This document shows, piece by piece, positions 9,236-18,879 of a stretch of DNA of 64,000 nt; positions within the stretch are counted from its first letter, which is position 1, and the number at the start of each line of letters is the position of its first letter. A program made the position numbers and the translations under genes. The notes beneath the pieces were generated by a model, which saw only the letters and a program-made list of their open reading frames with translations, was not told the DNA's origin and ran no database searches. Origin of the DNA: Chloroflexota bacterium (lineage in GTDB: Bacteria; Chloroflexota; UBA11872); assembly GCA_022821645.1 (NCBI GenBank), contig JAJEDE010000011.1:62001-126000 (forward strand). Reading direction: 5' to 3'.

Positions 9236-10195
9236 CTAATCAGACCACGAACTGGCCTGGGGATCGAGCGCCTCACGCAGCCCGTCGCCCAACAGGTTGA
9301 TGGATAGCACGGTGGTTGCGATGGCGAAGCCGTTGAATGTGGCTATCCACCAGTACTCCCGCAACAGATTGCGGCTCTTGGAGAGTTCGTAGCCCCATTC
9401 GGGAGCGGGTGACTCGGCACCGAGGCCCAGGAAGCTGAGGGTGGCCGACGCGAGGATAGCGCCGCCTAGTCCGAGCGTCGCCATGATCAGAACGGGACTG
9501 ATCACATTGGGCAGGATGTGGCGCAGCATGATGCGCACGTCGGACATGCCGACGGCCCGCGCTGCTCGAACATACGTGAGGTCCCGCGCGGCGAGCGTGG
9601 TGCCGCGCACCACGCGACCGTAGAACGGGATGCCGGCCACTCCCAACGCGAGCATGGCGTTATTGAGCCCCGGCCCTAGCGATGCGACAACCGTCATCGC
9701 CAGCAGGATCCCGGGAAACGCCAGCATCACGTCAAGAATTCGGCTGATAACCATGTCCGGCCAGCGGCGGAAATAACCGGAGACCAGACCAAGGATGCTG
9801 CCGACTATCAGCGAGATCGTGACCGCCGAAAACCCAATCCGCAAGGAAATGCGTGCGCCGCGCACGATTCGGCTGAAGACATCTCGTCCAATGTCGTCGG
9901 TGCCCAGGAAGTGACGCTGTCCCCAGGGCCGCCAGTCGTCGGTTGGGTCCAGACGTTCGGCGAACGGCGGCAGCCCTGTCGACGCGATGTCGAAGTCATT
10001 CTCAGCTTCGGTGGCAATAAAGTCGGCAAAGACCGCGGCGAGCGAAATCACGATCAATACGACCAAACCAGCCATGGCCGCCTTGTTGCGTCGCAGGCGG
10101 CGCCAGGCCAGGTTCCACTCGCTGCGGACGGGCGCTTCCGATGCGGACTGACCCACGAATTGCCCGACTGCTGCCACGCTACGTCCCCAATTCAA
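9236..10195 (-). CDS. ABC transporter permease, dipeptide/oligopeptide type (DppC-like)
   Basis: This 319-residue inner-membrane permease has an N-terminal WRRLRRNKAAMAGLVVL helix, a periplasmic segment ending HFLGTDDIGRDVFSRI (the DppC hallmark) and the coupling loop YVRAARAVGMSDVRIMLRHI. The listed start is a TTG at 10195; a GTG at 10156 is also possible, and neither has a clear Shine-Dalgarno. It is transcribed before the binding protein and the DppB-like permease. Confidence 0.9.
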   Translation of the reverse strand: MNWGRSVAAVGQFVGQSASEAPVRSEWNLAWRRLRRNKAAMAGLVVLIVISLAAVFADFIATEAENDFDIASTGLPPFAERLDPTDDWRPWGQRHFLGTDDIGRDVFSRIVRGARISLRIGFSAVTISLIVGSILGLVSGYFRRWPDMVISRILDVMLAFPGILLAMTVVASLGPGLNNAMLALGVAGIPFYGRVVRGTTLAARDLTYVRAARAVGMSDVRIMLRHILPNVISPVLIMATLGLGGAILASATLSFLGLGAESPAPEWGYELSKSRNLLREYWWIATFNGFAIATTVLSINLLGDGLREALDPQASSWSD

Positions 10196-10271
10196 GAAGT
10201 TGTGCCCGAATACCGGCGCGCATCATAGCCGCATCGAACGCGAGTTCGGGCCGAAATTAAGACTTTGCTAT

Positions 10272-11084
10272 CTAGGTCAGGGCGTAAAGGTCGGGACGCC
10301 GACTCCGCAGCGTGTTCAGCACGTGGCTGTTGCGGCGTTGGCGTCCGGCCTCGATATCGACGTCGCCGACGACCACGGTTTCTTCCCCGCCGTGAGCGGC
10401 GGCGACGGTTTCGCCCTCATGATCGACGATCGCTGAGACTCCGGTGAAGAACCGCTGAGGCTGGCCGGCCGGCTGCCAGCCGGCCTCGCCGACTCGGTTC
10501 ACGGCGGCGACGGGCACGCGATTGAATTTGGCGATCGCGGAAGCTTCCCAGACCGGTACCGAGGTCCGGTTGTTCAGCCAGATCAGCACATCGGCACCGC
10601 CGGCGACGAGAGCAACCGGCAACTCGCCGTGGTGACCGTCATAGCAGATCATCACTCCGACCCTGACCCTAGCGAGGTCTAAAAGCCCCAGCCCCTCGCC
10701 GCGGGCGAACGCTGTGGATTCGTCGACGCGCGGGTCGTCGTTGACACACATGTGGGACTTGGCGTACGTGCCAACGACGCCGTTAGGGCCAACGAGCACA
10801 CTCCCGTTTTGCGGTTGGCCGCTGGCCGTGCGGGTTACAAGACCGACGGCGATATAAGCGCCAGACAAGGCTGCCAGATCAGCGAAGGCACGAACGGTCA
10901 GACCTTCAAGATCCTCCGCAAACATCGTGTAGTCGTTGGTGCAATAGCCGGTGGTGACCAATTCCGGCAGGATCACCAGATCCGGGTTGTTGGCCAGCGC
11001 CTGTTCCGTGAGGCCTAGGGCACGCGCGCGGTTGGCATTGATCTCACCGTCAACGGTGGCGACCTGCACGCAGGCGATGCGCAT
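10272..11084 (-). CDS. Carbon-nitrogen hydrolase (nitrilase superfamily)
   Basis: This 270-residue protein has the complete nitrilase Glu-Lys-Cys triad context: ILPELVTTGY (Glu), TYAKSHM (Lys) and GVMICYDGHHGE (Cys). Members cleave amides, nitriles or carbamoyl groups. The family's usual length is 260-290, so it is complete. It lies 11 bp downstream of the oxidoreductase gene and upstream of the ABC permease gene, suggesting it works on an amide-containing compound imported by that system. Confidence 0.88.
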   Translation of the reverse strand: MRIACVQVATVDGEINANRARALGLTEQALANNPDLVILPELVTTGYCTNDYTMFAEDLEGLTVRAFADLAALSGAYIAVGLVTRTASGQPQNGSVLVGPNGVVGTYAKSHMCVNDDPRVDESTAFARGEGLGLLDLARVRVGVMICYDGHHGELPVALVAGGADVLIWLNNRTSVPVWEASAIAKFNRVPVAAVNRVGEAGWQPAGQPQRFFTGVSAIVDHEGETVAAAHGGEETVVVGDVDIEAGRQRRNSHVLNTLRSRRPDLYALT

Positions 11085-11095
11085 GGCGCCGGCGC

Positions 11096-12145
11096 CTATT
11101 CGTCAAACGGACGCCGCTCGTAGCGGTCGAGCGGAAGGTCGACTCGCGATCCCGTCGCGGCGCTCAAGTACGCGGCCTGGAGGATCTCCACGCAGCGCAG
11201 TCCGTCCTCGCCAGTAAGGACGGGGTCTTCGTCGCGGAGGACCCAAGCGGCGAAGCTGGACCACTCCTTGTCGTAGGCGCCGTCGGGTGAGTTGTGCTCA
11301 AGGCGAACAATGTCTGAAGGCTGGTCTTCAAGCTGGGTTGTGACGGTGAGGTTGTGAGGGTTGTAGCTGATGCCGCCGCGCTCACAGACTATGTCGAATC
11401 CGAATGCGGTCTGATAGGTGGCCATCGGATAGAAGGTGGAAACCTGCAGTGAGCCGAGCATTCCGCTCTTGAACGTGAGCGCGACCGAAATGGCGTCTTC
11501 CTGGTCGGAGACTTCGGGCCGCCGCTTGGGCGAAAGGACCGCGTACACGGAGGCCACCTCGCCAAAGAGATTGCGGAGCGTGTCGACGTCGTGAACTCCG
11601 GCCCAGTAGAGCAGGCCGCCACAGAGTGCCCGCTCACGCCAGAAGCCGGTGATGCGTCGGCCAAAGAAGCCGCGAACATTGACGGCGAGGGGGCGTCCCA
11701 GTCCTTCGGTAGCCAAGGCTCGCCGAAGCGCGACGGAAGCTGGCCGAAATCGGCGTTTGTGACCAACCATGAGCTTCACGCCGTACGTGTTCGCGGCTTC
11801 CACCATGTCGTGGCAGTCGGCGACGGTAATGGCCATAGTCTTTTCACAAAAGATGTGGCGTCCCGCCGCCGCAGCGTCCACCGCGATGTCGCGATGCGTC
11901 GAGTGGGTCGTCACGATGGCCACGGCGTCGCAGCCGCACTCGGCAAGTAGGCCTCGGTGGTCGGCCCAGAACGGCACGCCGCGATCGCGCCCAAGGCGCC
12001 GCGCCTTGTCGCCGTCGGTGTCGGCAACGCCGACCAGTTCGATTTCGGGCTGCCGATCGATCAACTCGGTTGTATAGGTGCCGAAGCCGCCGGCGCCTAT
12101 CAGGGCAATCCTCACGCGAGATGACTCAGAGACGCTGGCGCTCAC
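11096..12145 (-). CDS. Gfo/Idh/MocA-family NAD(P)-dependent oxidoreductase
   Basis: This 349-residue protein has an N-terminal Rossmann motif (IALIGAGGFG) and the family signature FCEKTMAITVADC with its conserved EK pair. These enzymes oxidise or reduce sugars and polyols. The frame continues upstream to 12499, but that part overlaps the divergent aminotransferase and lacks similarity, so the GTG at 12145 was chosen; a GTG at 12115 is an alternative. It is the first gene of the minus-strand catabolic run, and the 129-bp gap to the divergent aminotransferase probably holds promoters for both. Confidence 0.85.
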   Translation of the reverse strand: MSASVSESSRVRIALIGAGGFGTYTTELIDRQPEIELVGVADTDGDKARRLGRDRGVPFWADHRGLLAECGCDAVAIVTTHSTHRDIAVDAAAAGRHIFCEKTMAITVADCHDMVEAANTYGVKLMVGHKRRFRPASVALRRALATEGLGRPLAVNVRGFFGRRITGFWRERALCGGLLYWAGVHDVDTLRNLFGEVASVYAVLSPKRRPEVSDQEDAISVALTFKSGMLGSLQVSTFYPMATYQTAFGFDIVCERGGISYNPHNLTVTTQLEDQPSDIVRLEHNSPDGAYDKEWSSFAAWVLRDEDPVLTGEDGLRCVEILQAAYLSAATGSRVDLPLDRYERRPFDE

Positions 12146-12274
12146 GATCTGATCTTCGCCATTCCGAAATCTCCGCAACTCAGGCTCGGCAACCGATCGA
12201 CTCGGTGCCGCGTGTAGTATGCGCGACCCAGCGCCGCCGGCTGTTACGGCGGCTTCCAGAAGGCTAGGTGACTG

Positions 12275-13600
12275 GTGGCAGCCTCGACACAGCCGGGCCA
12301 GACATCCGCCCCGAATGGCGAACTCCTTGAACTCGCCGGCAACGTGCTCAGCGGCGGCGCCCTTGGCTTTCTGATGCTCCCGCGCTCCCAGGATGTTGTG
12401 ATTCGCGAAGGGCGCGGCAGTCATCTGATCAGCGTTGACGGCCGGGAGTACATCGACTACCTGATGGGTTCCGGGCCCATGCTGGTTGGTCACTGCCACC
12501 CGCGGATCCTAGAAGCCGTCGAGCGCCAGATTCGCCAGGGGACGACGTTTTACTTCCTGAACGAACCGGCTATCCGGCTCGCGGAGCAAGTGATCGAGGC
12601 CGTTCCGTGCGCCGAGCAGGTTCGGTACGTGACGACCGGATCCGACGCAACATTCTTGTCGCTGCGTGCGGCGAGGGCATTCACCGGCCGGCCGAAGATC
12701 TTGAAGTTCGAGGGCGGCTGGCACGGAACCGGCGACTTCGCCATGTTCGGCACCGTTCCAGGTGAAGCCAGCGACTATCCGCACGCGGAACCCGACTCGC
12801 TGGGTGTGCCGGGCGTGCTGGCGGACGACGTGCTGGTGGCCCCGTACAACGACACGGAGTTTGCGCTCCATGTGATCGAGGAATACGCGGACGAACTCGC
12901 GGGCATCATCATCGAGCCGCTGCAGCGCGTGCTGCGGCCGGTTCCCGGATTCCTGGAGTCGGTGCGAGAAGCTTGCGACCGGCACGGCATCGTGATGATC
13001 TACGACGAAATCGTCACGGGATTCCGACTGGCGTGGGGTGGCGCGCAGGAGGCCTACGGCGTGGTGCCGGACATGGCCTGCTACGGCAAGGCAATGGCCG
13101 GTGGCTTCCCATTGGCCGTGATTGCAGGGCGCCGCGACATCATGGACCTGTACGGCAACGTGGGCCGCGCGCCAAACACGATTGCCTGGGCCAGCGGGAC
13201 ATTCAACGGTAATCCCGTCGCGGCGACAGCAGCGCTGGCCGCCATGGAAGTCCTCAGCGAGCCCGGAGTCTACGACCAGTTGCATCGCGTCGGCGGTCGT
13301 CTGCGGGCCGGTATCGAGGAGGCCGGGCGTCGACACGGAATCGCATTACAAGCGCTGGGCGAGGACATGGTGTTTGGCGTGCGATTTATGAAGAACGCCA
13401 ACCCGACGCAATGGGTCGACTTGCTGGATAACGACCGCGAGATGGGGACGCAGTTTGCTATTGAGTGCGTGAAGCGAGGAATCCTGATTGTTCCGAACGA
13501 GAAGTTCTACATCTCGATCGCGCACAGCGAGGACGACGTGGATCGGACGCTCGAGATCGTGGACGACGCCCTGGAGGCTTGTAAGGCGACGGCGGGCTAA
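12275..13600 (+). CDS. Class III PLP aminotransferase (glutamate-1-semialdehyde aminomutase-like)
   Basis: This 441-residue class III aminotransferase has the PLP lysine in CYGKAMAGGFP, the aspartate that holds the pyridine nitrogen in IYDEIVTGFR, and the N-terminal DYLMGSGPMLVGHCHP region. It resembles glutamate-1-semialdehyde 2,1-aminomutase in overall order. The catabolic neighbourhood (oxidoreductase, hydroxyacid dehydrogenase, transporter) argues for a transaminase of a small amino compound rather than haem synthesis. It starts at GTG 12275 and is followed 30 bp later by the dehydrogenase gene. Confidence 0.88.
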   Translation: MAASTQPGQTSAPNGELLELAGNVLSGGALGFLMLPRSQDVVIREGRGSHLISVDGREYIDYLMGSGPMLVGHCHPRILEAVERQIRQGTTFYFLNEPAIRLAEQVIEAVPCAEQVRYVTTGSDATFLSLRAARAFTGRPKILKFEGGWHGTGDFAMFGTVPGEASDYPHAEPDSLGVPGVLADDVLVAPYNDTEFALHVIEEYADELAGIIIEPLQRVLRPVPGFLESVREACDRHGIVMIYDEIVTGFRLAWGGAQEAYGVVPDMACYGKAMAGGFPLAVIAGRRDIMDLYGNVGRAPNTIAWASGTFNGNPVAATAALAAMEVLSEPGVYDQLHRVGGRLRAGIEEAGRRHGIALQALGEDMVFGVRFMKNANPTQWVDLLDNDREMGTQFAIECVKRGILIVPNEKFYISIAHSEDDVDRTLEIVDDALEACKATAG

Positions 13601-13630
13601 CAACGAGGCGTCTCAAGAAAGGGACATCCG

Positions 13631-14575
13631 ATGCGGGTACTAATGTGCAGCCCAGACCTGGCGGCGATCACGGATGTGCTTCGAGAAGCGCTGCCCGAGC
13701 ACCAAGTCGTCCCAACTGAGCCTGACGCACTGGCCGCGGAGGCGCCGAGCGCCGAGGTGATCATCCCGGCTCGTACGCCCGTCGATGCCGCCACCGTTGA
13801 GTCCGCTTCACGCCTTCGACTGATTCAGCAGTTCGGGATCGGAGTCGATCACGTCGATCTAGAGGCTGCACGTGCCCGCGACATTCCAGTGGCCAACGCA
13901 CCGGCGGGACCCTCGGGGATCGGCAAGGCGGTGGCCGAGTTTGCGCTGATGCACCTGATTGCCGCCGGGCGGCAATTGCCGACGCACTTTCGGACGCTGG
14001 CGGCGCGCTCGATTGCCGTACCGTTTGGCGCGTCGCTCTTCGATTCTCGCGTTTGCATCGTGGGCGTCGGCGGTGTCGGCAGCGAAATCGCCCGGCTGCT
14101 GAAGCCCTTTGGGGCGACCCTGATTGGTGTGAAGCGAACACCGGACGCCGGCCTGGCTCAGCAATTGGGGCTGACCGAGCTATATACCGCCGACCGCCTG
14201 ACCGAGGCGGTGCGCAATTGCGGCTTCGTTGTGCTGTCGGTGCCGCTCACGGATGAGACGCACGGCCTGGTCGACCAAGCCGTACTGGATTCCATGCCGG
14301 ATGGATCCGTCCTGGTCAATGTGTCGCGCGGCCCGGTGGTCGAGCGCCAGCCGCTGATTGACGCGCTTGACAGCGGAAGGCTGCGGGCCGCCGGCCTTGA
14401 CGTGTTCTGGGAAGAGCCGGTTGATCCCGCCGACCCAGTGTTTGAGCGCGAGGTCTTTGCAACGCCGCATGGGGCGTCGGCTTGCGACATCTTTCTGCGC
14501 GGAACCACGGAAGTGGTGCGCGACAACATTGCGCGGATCGAGGCTGGGCAGGCTCTCAAATACCGGGTGGTCTGA
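13631..14575 (+). CDS. D-isomer-specific 2-hydroxyacid dehydrogenase
   Basis: This 314-residue NAD(P)-dependent dehydrogenase has the nucleotide motif CIVGVGGVGSEIARLLKPFG, a catalytic arginine region (VNVSRGPVVERQPL), the glutamate segment LDVFWEEPVDP and the terminal histidine in FATPHGAS. Enzymes of this family reduce 2-oxo acids such as hydroxypyruvate, glyoxylate or phosphoglycerate. It probably follows the aminotransferase in one transcript and could reduce its oxo-acid product. Confidence 0.9.
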   Translation: MRVLMCSPDLAAITDVLREALPEHQVVPTEPDALAAEAPSAEVIIPARTPVDAATVESASRLRLIQQFGIGVDHVDLEAARARDIPVANAPAGPSGIGKAVAEFALMHLIAAGRQLPTHFRTLAARSIAVPFGASLFDSRVCIVGVGGVGSEIARLLKPFGATLIGVKRTPDAGLAQQLGLTELYTADRLTEAVRNCGFVVLSVPLTDETHGLVDQAVLDSMPDGSVLVNVSRGPVVERQPLIDALDSGRLRAAGLDVFWEEPVDPADPVFEREVFATPHGASACDIFLRGTTEVVRDNIARIEAGQALKYRVV

Positions 14576-14577
14576 AA

Positions 14578-14615
14578 AAGCCCGAGCCGGACCAGTCGGG
14601 ATCCGCAGCGGGCTT
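14578..14615 (-). terminator. Intrinsic terminator between convergent genes
   Basis: Arms AAGCCCG and CGGGCTT enclose an inner GC-rich imperfect helix. Read on the minus strand the stem ends in a run of T, giving a usable terminator for the gene ending at 14617. On the plus strand it follows the dehydrogenase stop directly but has a weaker T-run. Confidence 0.55.
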
Positions 14616-14616
14616 C

Positions 14617-16401
14617 CTAACCAGGCGTGTGGTAGGTGAGGTCCCAGTCGCCCAAAGTGCGGAGTTCGTGGCGGGTCGAACTCAGGTCGGTCTCACCGCC
14701 GGCTTTCCAGTTTTCGATTTCGTCGATGTGTCCAAGACGGCGAAGAGCACTCCACATGTCGCTGAAGTTGGCGCGGCCGTCGCCGCCGGCGCAGTCCCAG
14801 AAGAATAGGTGCTGGACGCCGGCTCGATAAAGACCGGAGGCGCGTCGGCGCAAGAGTTCCGGCTGAACCTGGCGGGGCATCATGTTGGGCGCGATGATCG
14901 TGCTGCTGCCGCGCACGAGATTCACGAAGTAGTCGATCACCTTCGGGTCGGACCAAGCATCCACGCTGCTATTGAAATCCGTTGCCGACGAATACGGAAT
15001 AAGCGTGTCGACCAAGCCTTCGTTAACCCAGGCTACGGGATCCACTCCGAAACGCAGGTTTTCGGCTTCGGTGCCAGCGACCACGGCCGATATCTGTAGG
15101 CGGCGGCTGCGGCCCTGTCGCCGCGATTCCTCATCCACAGCGGCGCGCAGTTCGCGGTGAAACTCGGTTAGCACGCCCGATTGGTAGCGCAGCCAGGTCA
15201 GGTCGAGCGGCTCGAGGCTGCGCGGATCGACGCCGTGGTCGGCGCGAAAGCCCTCAACGAGTTGCGGCTCGTATTCCACCAGCGGTAGCCGCCTGTTGTA
15301 GAGGATGCAGACGCCGTCCACCGGGTACTGAACGACCTCGCGGAGCAGCGAGATGACATAGGCGCGAACTTCGGGATGGGTATAGGCGAATCGCGGCGTG
15401 CGGCGGCCTTCCCAGTCGACACCGCGCCACTCGGGCCGCCGCTTGTAGACCGAGTCGCCGTGCGTGAAGTGATCCAACGGGGGCGGGTAATGGAAGCCGG
15501 CGACGCGATAGCTCGCGTGGAATTCAAGCCCGACATCCCGAGCATGTTCAGCCGCCACCTTCAAGGGATCAATGCCACGGTCGCGGAGAATCCGCCAGCT
15601 TTCGGCATTGAAGCGATCGCTCTGACGCGGAAAGTCCTCAAGCCCATCGTGTGTGGGCATGCGCCCAATCTGGGTGAAGTAATTCATCAGGTCGCCGGAG
15701 CCGCACTCCCAATAGAGGCGCGAGAAGTCGGTGTGCCGATAGGGCTCCACCTCCCGCTGGATATCGGCGACACTCGTTAGGCGCCAGGCGGAGTGTGGTC
15801 CGTGGGCATCCTGGTGGGCGAAAAGGCGGCGGGTGTCGCCTCGATCCCGATCGGCCGTGAGTGCGCGAACCTCAGCGGACGTCAGCGGAGTCAACTTGAC
15901 ATAAGCAATGCGCGCGGGCTGCCCGAGGAATGATCCTGGACCGTCGCCGGGGGACGCGTGCGCGGTTGGTTGGGCGATCACCAGGTCTCGGCCCGTGAGC
16001 TCCGCCACACCCCAGAAGTGCTCGTGGAGATGTTCGGCATGACCGCCGAATGGGACGCGCGGCCAGGAAAGGACGGTGAACGGGCCCGGCCCGCTGAGTT
16101 TGAGTTGGATTTCGAGCTGCCGCCCCTCGGGCTCGGACCAGAACGGATGCACGCCAATCGAGATGGCGTGCCAGCCGTCGACGTTCAAGGGATAGGTGAC
16201 GCGCGGCGCGGCGGTTTCGGGTCCGGCCAACAACATCACGCCGCTGAAGGCGTCCGTGCTGTAAGGCAGCGTGCGCCATGTGTGACGACGGGGTTCAGCT
16301 GATAAGGCGCTGGATGGATTACCTCGGTCAAGGTCGGTCAGGTAGATCGGCGGCTGGCTGAAGCCGCGGTCGGCGATGAAGTCCGGCGTCCGCCCCGTCA
16401 T
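14617..16401 (-). CDS. Putative glycoside-hydrolase-like TIM-barrel protein
   Basis: This 594-residue protein has an N-terminal beta-rich domain (about residues 1-170) and a C-terminal barrel with segments such as SRLYWECGSGDL, GLEFHASYRVAGFHYPP and VDGVCILYNRRLPLVEYEP. The second half resembles GHL10-type (family 10-like) glycosyl hydrolase proteins that handle polysaccharides. No catalytic acid pair can be assigned with certainty. The start at 16401 avoids overlap with the upstream gene; an in-frame start at 16461 is possible. It is last in a minus-strand group with the DapA-like and Asp-box genes. Confidence 0.55.
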   Translation of the reverse strand: MTGRTPDFIADRGFSQPPIYLTDLDRGNPSSALSAEPRRHTWRTLPYSTDAFSGVMLLAGPETAAPRVTYPLNVDGWHAISIGVHPFWSEPEGRQLEIQLKLSGPGPFTVLSWPRVPFGGHAEHLHEHFWGVAELTGRDLVIAQPTAHASPGDGPGSFLGQPARIAYVKLTPLTSAEVRALTADRDRGDTRRLFAHQDAHGPHSAWRLTSVADIQREVEPYRHTDFSRLYWECGSGDLMNYFTQIGRMPTHDGLEDFPRQSDRFNAESWRILRDRGIDPLKVAAEHARDVGLEFHASYRVAGFHYPPPLDHFTHGDSVYKRRPEWRGVDWEGRRTPRFAYTHPEVRAYVISLLREVVQYPVDGVCILYNRRLPLVEYEPQLVEGFRADHGVDPRSLEPLDLTWLRYQSGVLTEFHRELRAAVDEESRRQGRSRRLQISAVVAGTEAENLRFGVDPVAWVNEGLVDTLIPYSSATDFNSSVDAWSDPKVIDYFVNLVRGSSTIIAPNMMPRQVQPELLRRRASGLYRAGVQHLFFWDCAGGDGRANFSDMWSALRRLGHIDEIENWKAGGETDLSSTRHELRTLGDWDLTYHTPG

Positions 16402-16420
16402 GAGGTCGGCGCTTCCGCGG

Positions 16421-17308
16421 TCACGGCCAGATGCCCAGTCGACGCAGCAGGCCGCGTACATCTTCCATCTCGGCGTCGGTGGCGTTGGGCGCGGGGGAGC
16501 GGCGCCAGCGGGGCGCTATGCCGTAGGCCTCGATCATGGCTTGGGAGAAGCCGTTGTAGCCGGCCGGGAAGCGGTGGCCCGCCGCACGCACTGGGGTTTC
16601 AATCTGCATGATGATGTCCCAGGCCTCGGCGCTGTCGCCGCGCTGCAGCGCCCCCCAGTACCGCATGGCCGGTTCGGGATAGCAGCGGACGAACGGCTCC
16701 AGCCAAGCGCGGCAGCCGTGGGGCCAGAGCAGGAAGTGCCGCTTCATGCCGCCGCCGCCGACCATGAGCCAGCGGTCGCCCCAACGCATGAGAACTTCGT
16801 GGGCGTAGTCGAGCTGGGTGTCTTCCTTGAAGCCCAGGATTCCGGCCTCGTCCTCAATCAATTCGCAAGTCCTGATCGGTACGTCACCAACCAGCATTAC
16901 CGGCATGCGACGAGCGACGGCGCGGTAGAAGTCGGCCAGAGACTCCGGCGTACCACGAGCCCACTCGGCGGGGCGGACCATGTAGAGGTCGTAGCCCAAA
17001 TCGCGAACCAAGTCTGCGAACTCGAGCGTTTGGTTAAGACCCCACATGTTGTCGCAGGCGATCGTGAGGGCGCGGTCACCGACGTGCGCGATGACGGAGC
17101 GATGGATCCGCGCCAGTTCGGCATCGCTCAGCAGCGAGACGAGAGTCTCGCCCCAGGTCAGCATGATGACCTGGCAGCCGGCCTCCAGCGAACGATCGAT
17201 GACGGCGTGCATGCCGTCGAAGTTGATCGACCCGTCCCTGTGGAACTTGGTGGGCAGCGGGTTGACCGGGCCGCTCAGCCGAGCGCTGATATCTTCGGGG
17301 TCATGCAC
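16421..17308 (-). CDS. Dihydrodipicolinate synthase/N-acetylneuraminate lyase family protein
   Basis: This 295-residue class I aldolase-like barrel has the Schiff-base lysine in ILGFKEDTQ and an N-terminal SGPVNPLPTKFHRDGSINFD segment close to the family's PvTPF start. The usual GGxGE motif is replaced by LTWGETLVSL, so it is probably not a true DapA but a related aldolase or dehydratase for sugar or oxo acids. The start GTG 17308 has GGAG 7 nt upstream. The barrel gene follows the Asp-box gene in the same direction. Confidence 0.8.
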   Translation of the reverse strand: MHDPEDISARLSGPVNPLPTKFHRDGSINFDGMHAVIDRSLEAGCQVIMLTWGETLVSLLSDAELARIHRSVIAHVGDRALTIACDNMWGLNQTLEFADLVRDLGYDLYMVRPAEWARGTPESLADFYRAVARRMPVMLVGDVPIRTCELIEDEAGILGFKEDTQLDYAHEVLMRWGDRWLMVGGGGMKRHFLLWPHGCRAWLEPFVRCYPEPAMRYWGALQRGDSAEAWDIIMQIETPVRAAGHRFPAGYNGFSQAMIEAYGIAPRWRRSPAPNATDAEMEDVRGLLRRLGIWP

Positions 17309-17412
17309 GGGCCAACTCCGCTGGGCGCGCTGCAAAAGAGCACGGTAACCGACGAGCCCGGCAATCGCACCGGCCTCGCGGCTCCGAGGCGGCCCGGGGG
17401 AGTCCCAAGCTG

Positions 17413-18393
17413 CTAGTTGGGACTGATGGCCACCGCCCGGATTTCGCCGAACTCGCGATCAAGCTTGCGCCAGGTCTCGCCGCCGTCATCGCTCAGGTAG
17501 ATGTAGCCGTAAATGCTGGCCGCCGCGACGCAGTCGGGGACGTCCACATGGGCGCTGAAGCAATAGACCACGGAGTTTGGTGTTACGGGCAACTCGGGGG
17601 TGTCCCAGGTAGCGCCGCCATCCACGGTGCGGCGGATCGCGCCGGTGACCCCGGGGATGCCGTTGCCGTTGCCCACGAACATGACGTCGGGGTTGTCGGG
17701 ACGCACCAGGATGTTTCGGCAGTATGACGAGCCGCCGGGATCAAAGCTGGGAAACTTGTGGTGGTCCCAGCTGTCGCCCTCGTCTGTGCTGATGGCCAGA
17801 CCGAACGGGCTGGTGGAATACACCAGGGTGGGATCGCCGGGGCGGATAGCCAGGCCGTGAATGTCGTCATACATCAGCTCCGGGCCAACGTTCGACAGGG
17901 CTGTCCATGAATCTCCGCCGTCTTTGCTTCGGTACAGCCCAGCGACCTCGACTCCGGCCCAGACGGTCTGATGGTCCCGCGGGTCTACAAGCACCGTGGT
18001 TGTGCGGGGCGGGACGATCGGGCCGTTCATGTTCACGTTGACCGGCAGTTCTTCCCAGGTCTCGCCATCGTCCTTTGACCGGAATACGCCGGGCCGTGTT
18101 CCGGCAAAGAGAGTGCTGGGATCAGCGGGATCGACGGTGATGGACCAGATGTGGATGCCATCCATGGGCGTTTCGAGCCGTTCCCAGGTCTCACCCTGAT
18201 CATCGCTTCGGAAGACGCCGACGTCGGTCCCCGCAATCACACGGTTGGGGTCGTTGGGATAGACGGTGACGGAGCGGACGTTGCTCTCGGTCGGGACGGG
18301 GCTTCGAATCTGTGCCCAGGTTGAGCCGCCGTCAGGACTCACATTCAAGCCGCCGCCGACCGTACCCACGAACATCGTGAAGTCTTGCGCCAT
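17413..18393 (-). CDS. Asp-box (BNR) beta-propeller protein
   Basis: This 326-residue protein is made of seven Asp-box repeats (SPDGGSTW, SDDQGETW, SKDDGETW, SKDGGDSW, STDEGDSW, TVDGGATW, SDDGGETW) separated by VDPADPSTLFAGT-type strands, giving a propeller. No signal peptide is visible. It could bind or cut glycans, but no catalytic residues can be assigned. It is the first gene of a three-gene minus-strand unit. Confidence 0.82.
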   Translation of the reverse strand: MAQDFTMFVGTVGGGLNVSPDGGSTWAQIRSPVPTESNVRSVTVYPNDPNRVIAGTDVGVFRSDDQGETWERLETPMDGIHIWSITVDPADPSTLFAGTRPGVFRSKDDGETWEELPVNVNMNGPIVPPRTTTVLVDPRDHQTVWAGVEVAGLYRSKDGGDSWTALSNVGPELMYDDIHGLAIRPGDPTLVYSTSPFGLAISTDEGDSWDHHKFPSFDPGGSSYCRNILVRPDNPDVMFVGNGNGIPGVTGAIRRTVDGGATWDTPELPVTPNSVVYCFSAHVDVPDCVAAASIYGYIYLSDDGGETWRKLDREFGEIRAVAISPN

Positions 18394-18564
18394 TGCCCTC
18401 GCATCCCGCGACGGCCCGCACGGCGTGCCCGGCGCAGCCGGGACGACCGCCGAACCAACGCTTGCTAAGCCGTTGTAAGGCGAGTCTAACGGAATGACTT
18501 GTTGCGTCGTGGCCGCGGACTATCCAGCGGCGTTTGCCGCCGGCGCCGGCAAGCCGCTCCTGAG

Positions 18565-18801
18565 TTACTCGCTCTTCCGCCGAATCCGATATCGACCGTT
18601 TGGTCCAGTAGCCTGTTCTCCGCCTTCGAGCCAGCCTGCCTGGATGAGAAACCGCAACGGGCCGTCGCGGCGGAATGCGTGTGTTGGAAGCAACTCCGCT
18701 TCCCGGATCCACCGCGCCGCGTCCTGCAGGGTGATTTCAGTTATCCCCTCTTGTCGCAGACGGTCTTGCAGGTACGCATTGAGTCGATCGAGTTGGTTCA
18801 T
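18565..18801 (-). CDS. Small protein of unknown function, winged-helix-like
   Basis: This 78-residue protein starts MNQLDRLNAYLQDRL, with AGGGGA 6 nt upstream of ATG 18801; the frame above this to 18870 is probably not translated. It has two helices, an EAELLP helix and a C-terminal GRYRIRRK strand, resembling a small winged-helix fold. I do not recognise the family. It follows the methyltransferase gene with a 78-bp gap. Confidence 0.5.
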   Translation of the reverse strand: MNQLDRLNAYLQDRLRQEGITEITLQDAARWIREAELLPTHAFRRDGPLRFLIQAGWLEGGEQATGPNGRYRIRRKSE

Positions 18802-18879
18802 ATCGTTCCCCTGACACTTGCCCTGGCCGAAACGCTGGCCAGAAACACCCGCCCGCCACGGGTCAACCACGGCCCCAAG

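Noticed and set aside
12146..12499. N-terminal extension of the Gfo/Idh/MocA oxidoreductase
   Set aside because: It overlaps the divergent aminotransferase gene and lacks any family similarity before the Rossmann motif.
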